Origin: Trichodesmium sp002260545
Lineage (GTDB): Bacteria > Cyanobacteriota > Cyanobacteriia > Cyanobacteriales > Microcoleaceae
DNA: 64,000 bases
Assembly (NCBI RefSeq): GCF_050016015.1
Contig: NZ_JBNHEQ010000224.1
Span: 1-64,000 of the forward strand
Reading direction: 5' to 3'
Positions 37,764-45,282 of the stretch are shown piece after piece. Position 1 is the stretch's first letter. Each line of letters opens with the position of its first letter. The notes below the pieces were generated by a model. It was not told the DNA's origin. It did no database searches and was given only the letters and a program-made list of their open reading frames with translations. Both the position numbers and the translations under genes were made by a program.

Positions 37764-38953
37764 ATTACCTGTTCCTCTGTAACTACTAACATCAAAAATA
37801 AATGTATTTTTTGATACTGTTTCCCCATTAGACGGGATTTAACAGTACCAATGTCTCAAAATAGCCTGTAGTAATATTTTTTTTGTTTAATCTATAGTTA
37901 ATATCTCCCTAATTGCTAATTAGATTTTCCTATCCAACTTTTTAATAAAAAAGAAATTTACTTCCTGGTTCCACTTATTGCAGGAGAGGAGCAAATAAGG
38001 GAAAGCATAGGCTCAAGAGTAGTTAGTCTTTATTTATAAATATTCTCTCAAATTTCCCTTAAACATCGAGAGATTAGTGTTTTTTTTATACTGCCCAAAA
38101 ATTTGTTACATTACTTTTAAGAATATTTCAATTATAGACTTACCTATTTTTGTAGTATAGTTAAAATTTAGTCTTCTAAAAGCCCACATTAAACTGTCAA
38201 AACACTTGTAATTACTACATCACTACACCAGTACGATACTAATTTTATTAATGTTTTCCTAATATTTGAGACTATTCTTTAGTTATAGTTTTTTCCCAAT
38301 ATTATAAATTTTCGGTCATTGAGAGACTCCAGAATTATGTACTTGCTTTTAACAACTGGATGGAAAGGAAAGGAGCAATGTTTAACCTATTGGATTTTTT
38401 CATTTAAAATGGTGCAATAGTAGGGGCGGGTTTCAACGGAAACTTTCATGCTTACTCTAAGATTTACATAAACCCGCCCCTAGGACGGTGCGTGATATCA
38501 TTGGGGGCGGGTTGATCTGACTCAATGTGAAAACTCGTTGTACGGACGCCCTTATGCAACGTCCCTATGGTGAAACCCGCCCCTGCCGAAGCTGATTCCC
38601 TAATCAACTATTTTAGTTGAAACGGTCCACTATAGTCAAAAATTTGTGATAATTTAAGACCTTGTATGCGACTAGGGAGTGAATCAACTAATCAATACTA
38701 AAAGTAGCCTCAATGGTATGCCTGATGGGAGACAGTAGTGATAATTGATACCAGAAGGCTTCTTCATTCCAATTATTTTGATAAATTGAACTTCTGACTT
38801 CTTCAAAGCTTCTTGATTAAAATAAACAGGACTTACCCAAGAGAACTAAGAAACCTTGTTTTTTTGTAGATATCTATATGTTCAAACCAAGGATTTATCT
38901 TAGCAACCGGGTTTTGTGTTTGTAAGTCCTAATAAAAATAAAATCAAATAAAA
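37764..38953. other. 1.2-kb intergenic region upstream of ppc
   Basis: The first 600 bases are AT-rich non-repetitive sequence likely to hold the ppc promoter. From about 38410 a GTAGGGGCGGGTTT/AACCCGCCCC hairpin block is repeated, containing GTACGGACGCCCTTATGC, which also occurs near 25239. A candidate MITE sits at 38828. No gene is seen. Confidence 0.55.
38828..38930. repeat. MITE candidate with AGGACTTAC ends
   Basis: AGGACTTAC and its exact reverse complement GTAAGTCCT bound 103 bases. Related solo ends (CAGGACTTACGCA) occur at 27207 and inside a gene at 58521. No clear target duplication is seen. Confidence 0.45.
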
Positions 38954-39184
38954 TTATGACTCAGATGGATTTTGGGGAAAATTAAGCATTGGTAGGCGAT
39001 CGCCCCGGAATATTTCCTCACTATACATTCCAACTTCTGATAATAACTCATTAATGGCTTTATTGCCCAACAAACCCAGCACAACAGGACCAGTGGCCAA
39101 GCTAAGGACAATATCTGAGGAAATTTTCCAACTAGGGGTTGTAAGTGTAGGATTTTCAGAAGAATTTTCTCGAAAAGATTGCAT
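38954..39184 (-). CDS. Small hypothetical cyanobacterial protein
   Basis: This 76-residue protein has a central hydrophobic segment (VLSLATGPVVLGLLGNKAINELL) and a C-terminal motif EEIFRGDRLPMLNFP that looks conserved rather than random. A GAGG lies nine bases before the ATG, supporting translation. It could be a small membrane-associated or peripheral protein. I do not recognise a function. Neighbours on both sides are unrelated. Confidence 0.6.
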   Translation of the reverse strand: MQSFRENSSENPTLTTPSWKISSDIVLSLATGPVVLGLLGNKAINELLSEVGMYSEEIFRGDRLPMLNFPQNPSES

Positions 39185-39590
39185 TTGTATTACCTCATTG
39201 ATATACTTTCAGACTTCAAGGCGCGGATATTTTCCGAATAATATTTTTTGTTAACTGAGTCCACTAATTATATTTGACTATACTTGCCTATAAAGTTTGT
39301 AATACTAGGTAGATTACCTAGTTTTTAAGGTAATAGATTAGCCAAATAAGAAAGACTGATGACTCAATGCTAATTGGTCTATATTTTATAGTATAATAGT
39401 TAACCTATAATTTTTAGCAATATTCTACTGATTTGAGCAAAAAGCTTTTCTTTATCTCTATTGATACGCTACAAAAGTTAGCTAAGAAGATGAGAGCTAG
39501 GCGGTTTTAACCCCTCGATGAAATATGAGCCAAGGGATTCCCATTCGTAGTATCCTACACAAGTGTGTAGGGTTATCTTATCATTATCCT
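39185..39590. other. Intergenic region and left end of TnpB element
   Basis: AT-rich non-repetitive DNA extends to about 39480, then the left-end hairpin of the TnpB element. A 5' extension of the TnpB frame from 39525 overlaps this end and is not taken as coding. Confidence 0.5.
39499..39515. repeat. Left-end hairpin of TnpB element
   Basis: AGG-C-GGT-TTTA-ACC-CCT folds as two three-pair stems with a bulged C and loop TTTA. The two right-side hairpins share the bulged C and TTTA loop, with GGA/TCC in place of GGT/ACC. Imperfect hairpins with an unpaired base are how IS200/IS605 TnpA recognises ends. Confidence 0.5.
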
Positions 39591-40718
39591 ATGAGTAAAT
39601 TAACTTTGACACTCAAACTACCTTTTTATCGGCTTAATGCTTGTAAGGCTGCTGAATTCGAGCGATTAACTTTGCTCAATACTGAAGTGGCTAACACATT
39701 GCTCAGGGTCGAGAAATCAGAGCGTCGCAAGTATACAAGCAAAGATTTTCATCATGTGGAAATAGGTTCAATGTGGATTAACCAAACTATTCGTAATACC
39801 TGCGCTCAGACTAAGGTAAAAAAATTTAAACGCTTACCAATAGAACTCAATAACCAAGGATATAGGGTTAGTCGTCAAGGTAATTTATTTACTGTTTCTC
39901 TGAGTCTATACCGTGGCCAGAAAAAACGAATACCTCTGGCAGTTCATTCAGCTTCACACCAAGAAACTTTAGCTCATATTATTAATGGAGAGGCGCTCTT
40001 AGGGTCTCTGAAAATCTCAAAATCTAGAAAAGGTATTTGGTATGCTCTAATTTCGGTATCTATGGATGTTCCGGATGCAGAATTAGTTAATGGCTGGATT
40101 GGAGTTGATAGAGGACAAAATAATATTGCAGTAGCAGGATTACCCAATAGTTTTGGCAAGTTTTGGAGTGGTAAACAAGTAAAAAGTTTGAGGCGTAAAT
40201 ATCAAAAGTTACGCTCCTTACTCCAAGAATCTAAAAAGCTTAGGAAAGTCAAAGAGATAGAAAGACGTGAGCGTAGAATTATGACTCATATAAATCATGT
40301 AATTTCCAAGCAATTAGTACAATTTGCCCAAGATTATAATATGGGATTACGGTTTGAGGATTTGTCGGGCATTAGACAATCGTCACTTCAGCGCCAGAAA
40401 ATCAAGTCTGATGCTAGTCAAAACCGAGACTATTGGGCCTTCTATCAGTTAGAGTTATTTACTAGCTACAAAGCTGTTAGAGCAGGTGTACCAGTAGAGT
40501 CTGTACCCGCTCCATATACCAGTAAGTCAGACCATCGTAACGGTGTAATAGGTAAACGGGTAAAGCATACTTTCACAGGTGTTGATGGTTATACTTGTAA
40601 TGCCGATTGGAATGCCTCTCAAAATATTGGTCAATGGTTAGGTTTTTCATGTCCTATAAATCTATGCCTCCGGCAGGCTTCGCCAACAGAAAGCTGTATC
40701 TGTAATGGATGGGGTTGA
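39591..40718 (+). CDS. tnpB: TnpB (IS200/IS605 family), C-terminus shifted by repeat insertion
   Basis: The protein is 375 residues from MSKLTLTLKLPFYRL, the natural start; an upstream Met is inside the element end. It belongs to the RNA-guided TnpB nuclease family. RuvC acidic residues appear in GVDRGQNN, RFEDLSG and the final NADWNASQNI. The zinc-finger segment (TSKSDHRNG...GYTCNADW) keeps only one Cys of the usual four. After FSCPINL a 25-base repeat (TGCCTCCGGCAGGCTTCGCC and on) shifts the frame; without it the end KAVSVMDGVDFQVGVNDSP, stopping at 40749, is restored. No TnpA gene is nearby, so movement would need help in trans. Activity is uncertain. Confidence 0.88.
   Translation: MSKLTLTLKLPFYRLNACKAAEFERLTLLNTEVANTLLRVEKSERRKYTSKDFHHVEIGSMWINQTIRNTCAQTKVKKFKRLPIELNNQGYRVSRQGNLFTVSLSLYRGQKKRIPLAVHSASHQETLAHIINGEALLGSLKISKSRKGIWYALISVSMDVPDAELVNGWIGVDRGQNNIAVAGLPNSFGKFWSGKQVKSLRRKYQKLRSLLQESKKLRKVKEIERRERRIMTHINHVISKQLVQFAQDYNMGLRFEDLSGIRQSSLQRQKIKSDASQNRDYWAFYQLELFTSYKAVRAGVPVESVPAPYTSKSDHRNGVIGKRVKHTFTGVDGYTCNADWNASQNIGQWLGFSCPINLCLRQASPTESCICNGWG
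40665..40689. repeat. Short repeat inserted in tnpB 3' end
   Basis: TGCCTCCGGCAGGCTTCGCC plus CAACAG is 25-26 bases long and GC-rich, unlike its surroundings. Removing it joins FSCPINL to the original out-of-frame tail of TnpB. Confidence 0.6.
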
Positions 40719-40760
40719 TTTTCAGGTAGGGGTCAATGACAGTCCCTAAACTGATGAGAA

Positions 40761-40793
40761 GTTAAAACAGGCGGATTTATCCCCTGTTTTAAC
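40761..40793. ncRNA. Right-side hairpin 1, candidate omega-RNA/right-end structure
   Basis: The stem GTTAAAACAGG/CCTGTTTTAAC is a perfect 11 pairs. Its apex is CGGATTTATCC, which folds as bulged C, GGA/TCC and loop TTTA. It lies just after the tnpB stop, where omega RNA and the right-end hairpin are found in this family. RNA function is inferred. Confidence 0.5.
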
Positions 40794-40826
40794 AACCTTT
40801 GCTCCGCAATGCTGACGCAAACAGAA

Positions 40827-40849
40827 TCCACGCGGATTTATCCCGTGGA
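40827..40849. ncRNA. Right-side hairpin 2 with identical apex
   Basis: The stem TCCACG/CGTGGA differs from hairpin 1, but the 11-base apex CGGATTTATCC is identical. Between the hairpins sits a TTTGCTCCGCAATGCTGACG repeat. Confidence 0.5.
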
Positions 40850-40919
40850 GTGTCAAATTCCAAAATGTCACCAATGAATAGTTAGGCCAATCAAGGGAGT
40901 CTCCCAAACTAAGGAGAAG

Positions 40920-43900
40920 ATGAAAGGGAATAAAATAATATCGACCGAAAATAGATCCCCCCTAGGAATTTGGGCACAGAAAGCCTTGGGACTTCCAGAA
41001 GTACAGGTACAAGTAAGATTGCGGGGCAATCATTTACATATCCTCTGTGAAGCCGAAAAATGTCCCGAAATGAACTTTGCCCTAAGTCAGTTTTCCCAGG
41101 CACTGAGTCAGATCGATATAGAGTCTCTATTACCTCCTAATCAACCTCGGATTTACCAGATGTTTCTGTGTGGCCGTACTTTAGGAAGGAGGCGACCTGA
41201 CTGGACGGTAAAACTTGATGGTAATAAGGTAGCAACTCAGAGTCAGAGGGTAAATACTCCTGCCAATTCCGATGATTCAGGAACTAATTCCGACCTAATA
41301 TCTAATTATGTTTCTCCTCAAAATTACTCACCAAACGATCCTAGTAGTCAAACTTTACCTGAAGAAGAATTAACCAAAGTTGGTGCTGGGCAATCTTCTA
41401 AATTGGATATCCAGGATAATATTGCCTCTGAACTGCTGTTAACTCCTCCAAAGGATTCTATCTGGACAAATGACACATTAAACCATCTCAACTTTTCATC
41501 ACCACAGTTAGATTCAGAGAGCTTTTCTCCCACTGAACCACAAAATTCTAAATTAGAAACACAGCTAGATAAGGTCAAAGAATCTGAGCAATATCTACTA
41601 GATTCTCCTCTCACAGTTTCTTCTCAAAAATTAGCTGAATATGGCCATCCAGATGCAATTGCCAGTTATTTGAGTGAAATTTTAGGGGAGTTAGGGGTCT
41701 CTGTAAATGTCAATATTCGAGAAAGACAACTTAAGGAAAAATTAACAGAAACTACCCCAAAATCAGAGGATGCTGGTAAAAATTCTAAATTGAAAACCCA
41801 AAAAATATTATGGGTATCCTGTGAAGCAGCTTATAGTCCAGATCCATCTCTTTTGGCGGAACCAATTACCCAAAAGTTACGAGACCTCAAGCTTAAAGAT
41901 TTCCATGAAGCTTTAATTTCTCTACTCGTTCAGGGTGAAACGACACCTGACTGGATGTTGCGGGTGGATCTAACTCCACCTAATTTAATGCTACAGGAAT
42001 GGGCGAGTTGGGGGGATGTAGCAGCCATTGAACGGTTGCTTAAACAAAAGTTGGCTACCCTGGGAGTGGATATTCGAGCTACTTTAAAAGAATCAACCTT
42101 ACATTTATTCTGCACTAATACTGATAATTCTAGCCAACAAGCTCCAGAAAAAGAGAAAATCAAAGAGGCGATCGCTAATAAATTAGCAAAAATTCTACCA
42201 AGAGGTATCCAAGCAGCTACCATCTATGGTTGTATTCTTGATGAAACCAACCATAAAAAATCAGAGTCACCTCAATGGATAGACTGGTTGAATTTACCAG
42301 CATCGGAAAATCCCGATCTATCTGCTAGTCCTAAAGTTTTGGCAAGTCAGGGAAACCATGAAGCAATTAGTTTTCTGTTAAATAGATTACTTAATCCCAA
42401 CCTCGACCAAAGATTGCAAACAGGAGGTATCCGGGTATTAATATTACCCAAGCAAGAATTATTGCACGTTATGAGCGAAGCTCCTACCTGTCCTTCTCAA
42501 TCTTTAGTAGGACCTATTATCGTCAATTTCTTGCGTCAACTTGAAATTCCTGGAGTTAATGGGGTTAGAGTATACGGTCGTCGTGCTGGTCAAAAATTGC
42601 CTTTGTGGCGCTACGGGATTAATTTTACTGGGAGAAGTCGCCAGCATTCTGAACAAACTCCAGAGTTTGCTGCTTCTACAGAAATGGATTTTTTATTGGG
42701 CAAAACAGCAGATCGTGTTTTCCTCAAGTTAAAACCACAAACGACTGAAAAAACTGACTCAAAACTGTTACTTCCTGAGAGGTATACACTTACAAAACAA
42801 CTTTGTACAGGTATCCAACAATTACTTATTGGTTCTCGTTTATTTATTCCTAATGAAGAAGAATCTACAAAAATCACTAATTCATTAACATATAATACTC
42901 GTAGTTATGGTAAATGGGTTGCTGCTATTGCTTATGCTGCTCTGGGTATTTTCTTGACAGTTCAAACTGATTTAAAAGTAGGTGGAATATTAGAAAGAAT
43001 TCCAGATGTTTCTCTGTCTGGAAATTTTTGTCAAGGTCCGAATTGTCAAACTCCTACAGAAGAAATTTTAGATAAAAATGCAACTTCCGAATTAACGACT
43101 TATCCTACTTTTAATAGCCCACAATTAGATGAACAATTAGTTCGTTATCAACAATATTTACAAGTAGAAAAAAAACCACCAGATATTTTAATTGTTGGTA
43201 GTTCTAGAGCATTAAGAGGAGTTAATCCGACAGTGCTTGAGGAAAGTTTAGCAAATTCAGGATATTCAAATTTAAGAATTTATAATTTTGGGGTAAATGG
43301 AGCAACTTCTCAAGTAGTAGATTTGATTGTACGTCAAGTTTTACCACCAGAACAATTGCCAAAATTAATTATTTTTGCTGATGGAGTTCGCGCTCTGAAT
43401 AGTGGTAGAGTCGATAGAACTTTTGATATTATTGCTAGTTCTGAAGGTTATGAACAAGTGGATGCTGGCACATTTGCAATTGGGAATAATATATCACACG
43501 TTTCGGTTAATTTTGGCTTGAATAAATTTAAACAAATATTCAAAAATATTGAAGAAAAAACTGAGGAAATATCAGTTACTTATCAGCAGCGCGATCGCCT
43601 CAAAAGTTTAATTATGTCAATTATCAATAATCCGACAAATTGGGATTTTTTGCATCAGCAAGAAAACCAGGCATTAGCAGCAGAAGAACCTCAAGAGTTA
43701 GACCAGTTTCAACCCAATGGTTTTCTGCCAATTTCCATTAAGTTTGAACCAGAAAATTACTATCAAAATTATGCTAAAGTTGCTGGTGACTACGATGCTG
43801 ATTATGCAGACTTTCAATTAACAGGAAAACAAACAAAAGCACTGAAAAATTTACTAGAGTATACTGAGTCAATAGGGATTAATTTTGTCTTTGTAAATAT

Positions 43901-44135
43901 GCCTTTAACTACAGCATATTTAGACGAAGTACGAACTGCTTATGAACAAAAATTTCAGGAATATATGCAGCAGTTATCTTGGGAGTATTCTAATTTTGTT
44001 TTTCGAGATTTAGGTAGTGCATGGCCAGAAACTTATAGTAACTTTTCTGACCCTAGTCATCTGAATCTTTACGGAGCGATCGCCGTTTCTCAAACATTAG
44101 CTGAAGATGATATTATTCCTTGGCAAAAACCTTAA
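40920..44135 (+). CDS. DUF1574 domain protein, very large
   Basis: This is a 1071-residue cyanobacterial protein. Residues 1-590 contain three related modules: each has a dipeptide near a P-[LD]W motif (RRRPDWTVKL, TTPDWMLRVDL, QKLPLWRYGI), a short repeat of GVxVxxxxxxL plus a Cys-containing strand (HILCEAEKCP, LWVSCEAAY, LHVMSEAPTCP). One membrane helix lies at about 660-680 (WVAAIAYAALGIFLTV). The C-terminal 380 residues are the DUF1574/SGNH-like part with ILIVGSSRALRGVNP (catalytic-type Ser) and a late DPSHLN Asp-His. A surface-polysaccharide acyltransferase or esterase-like role is possible. AAGGAGAAG sits at the ATG. Confidence 0.8.
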   Translation: MKGNKIISTENRSPLGIWAQKALGLPEVQVQVRLRGNHLHILCEAEKCPEMNFALSQFSQALSQIDIESLLPPNQPRIYQMFLCGRTLGRRRPDWTVKLDGNKVATQSQRVNTPANSDDSGTNSDLISNYVSPQNYSPNDPSSQTLPEEELTKVGAGQSSKLDIQDNIASELLLTPPKDSIWTNDTLNHLNFSSPQLDSESFSPTEPQNSKLETQLDKVKESEQYLLDSPLTVSSQKLAEYGHPDAIASYLSEILGELGVSVNVNIRERQLKEKLTETTPKSEDAGKNSKLKTQKILWVSCEAAYSPDPSLLAEPITQKLRDLKLKDFHEALISLLVQGETTPDWMLRVDLTPPNLMLQEWASWGDVAAIERLLKQKLATLGVDIRATLKESTLHLFCTNTDNSSQQAPEKEKIKEAIANKLAKILPRGIQAATIYGCILDETNHKKSESPQWIDWLNLPASENPDLSASPKVLASQGNHEAISFLLNRLLNPNLDQRLQTGGIRVLILPKQELLHVMSEAPTCPSQSLVGPIIVNFLRQLEIPGVNGVRVYGRRAGQKLPLWRYGINFTGRSRQHSEQTPEFAASTEMDFLLGKTADRVFLKLKPQTTEKTDSKLLLPERYTLTKQLCTGIQQLLIGSRLFIPNEEESTKITNSLTYNTRSYGKWVAAIAYAALGIFLTVQTDLKVGGILERIPDVSLSGNFCQGPNCQTPTEEILDKNATSELTTYPTFNSPQLDEQLVRYQQYLQVEKKPPDILIVGSSRALRGVNPTVLEESLANSGYSNLRIYNFGVNGATSQVVDLIVRQVLPPEQLPKLIIFADGVRALNSGRVDRTFDIIASSEGYEQVDAGTFAIGNNISHVSVNFGLNKFKQIFKNIEEKTEEISVTYQQRDRLKSLIMSIINNPTNWDFLHQQENQALAAEEPQELDQFQPNGFLPISIKFEPENYYQNYAKVAGDYDADYADFQLTGKQTKALKNLLEYTESIGINFVFVNMPLTTAYLDEVRTAYEQKFQEYMQQLSWEYSNFVFRDLGSAWPETYSNFSDPSHLNLYGAIAVSQTLAEDDIIPWQKP

Positions 44136-44171
44136 ATTTCAAGAATTAAGAATTTAGAATTAAGAATGCGC

Positions 44172-44270
44172 GAATTACCTCTTATTGAAAAGAAGAGGAT
44201 TGACGAACAGGAAAATTTTTATTTATTATCCCTTATCCAAGGGGAGGCTTTAAACCACAATATTTCGGTA
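44172..44270. repeat. Dual-hairpin repeat
   Basis: AATTACCTCTTATTGAAAAG and AAGAGGATTGACGAACAGG are followed by CCCTTATCCAAGGGGAGGC. The first stem differs from the 22624 copy but pairs again (CCTCTTATT-type arm against AAGAGG). Confidence 0.65.
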
Positions 44271-44345
44271 AAAATCATTCAGCCCTCACCTATTAACTTA
44301 CAGCGCTACATGATTGATAAACCACATCGTCACAACTAAAACCTT

Positions 44346-44373
44346 GTAGGGAGGTTCCATGGAACCTCCCTAC
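44346..44373. repeat. 28-bp perfect palindrome element, copy 2
   Basis: GTAGGGAGGTTCCA is followed by its exact reverse complement. Compared with 14568 the arms differ at one position on both sides (ACG to AGG, CGT to CCT), so pairing is kept. The left flank GATAAACCACATCG is the same. Confidence 0.85.
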
Positions 44374-44639
44374 GGGAGTGTGGGAGGTGGGGGGAGAGGA
44401 AAAGTAGCGATAATCTATACTAACTAACTAATAATTGTTAAAAACAGACTTTAAATTTTGGTAAATACTGAAGTGTTGAAGTATAGCTAAAGTATAGCAT
44501 TAATGCATGGTAATTGGTATTACACAGTACAATGTATTTCTGTCATTGCGACCGACAGGGAAGCAATCTCGTGAAATCTCTGAGATTGCTATCCGTTCCG
44601 GAATTCTCCGCAAACCTTCCACTTCGTTCCAGTCGCAAT

Positions 44640-45085
44640 TACTTGGCTATATTCAATAATTAATAATTAATAATTAACTCAAAATCAATTAATATTTTAT
44701 GGCCATCAAATGTTGGCACTTGATGATTTTTTGAATTATTATAGAAAACAGGAAACCTAATTTTATTAACTTAAGTAAAATGGGAAAAGATTCAAAGATT
44801 TAACAAGAGTATTAATAACTCAATATTTAATTATAATATTGGACGGAAACAGCTAATTTTGTACAATTAGATTATCGGGTAGGTAGATCGGATTCTTTCA
44901 ATTGAATCGCGATCTTATTAATTTTAAGGAAAACCTGACTTGACTATATTCAATAATTAATAATTAACAATTAATAATTAATAATTAATAATTAGCTCAA
45001 AATAAATTAATCTTTTTTGACTACTAAGATATTGGCAATTGATAAATTTTTGAATTATTATAGAAAACAGGAAACCTAAGTTAAG
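44640..45085. repeat. Direct repeat of about 140 bp, two copies
   Basis: The copies at about 44642-44776 and 44941-45085 share CTATATTCAATAATTAATAA, ACTCAAAAT-AATTAAT and TTGAATTATTATAGAAAACA followed by GGAAACCTAA. The 165 bases between them are unique. No frame is present. Confidence 0.75.
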
Positions 45086-45121
45086 AAAATCAGGTAGGGT
45101 AATTAATAATTAACAATTAAT

Positions 45122-45225
45122 AATTATTAATTACCAAAAAAAAACGTCTAAAACCTCCCCCTTTTAAGGAGATAAAAAAAGAGAATATTCCTTATTTCAA
45201 GCCTCTGGGTTAAACCAGAGGTAAT
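45122..45225. repeat. Dual-hairpin repeat, reverse orientation
   Basis: AACCTCCCCCTTTTAAGGAG is followed by an A-rich tract and GCCTCTGGGTTAAACCAGAGG, a perfect CCTCTGG/CCAGAGG stem. It ends in TAATG close to the metalloprotease start. Confidence 0.6.
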
Positions 45226-45282
45226 GTTTCGCTAAAGCAAAATAAAACTCATAAACAGACAAAACAACTAGAGAAAATAATT

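Larger units (their letters stand above)
44136..45282. other. 1.1-kb intergenic repeat region
   Basis: It contains two dual-hairpin elements, the second copy of the 28-bp palindrome, a GTCATTGCGACC...AATCTCGTGA repeat with CCGTTCCGGAATTCTCCGC, and a direct repeat of about 140 bases. No gene is seen. Confidence 0.65.

Noticed and set aside
39525..39590. Upstream start of TnpB
   Set aside because: The extra 22 residues are encoded by the element's left end and are absent from the usual TnpB N-terminus.
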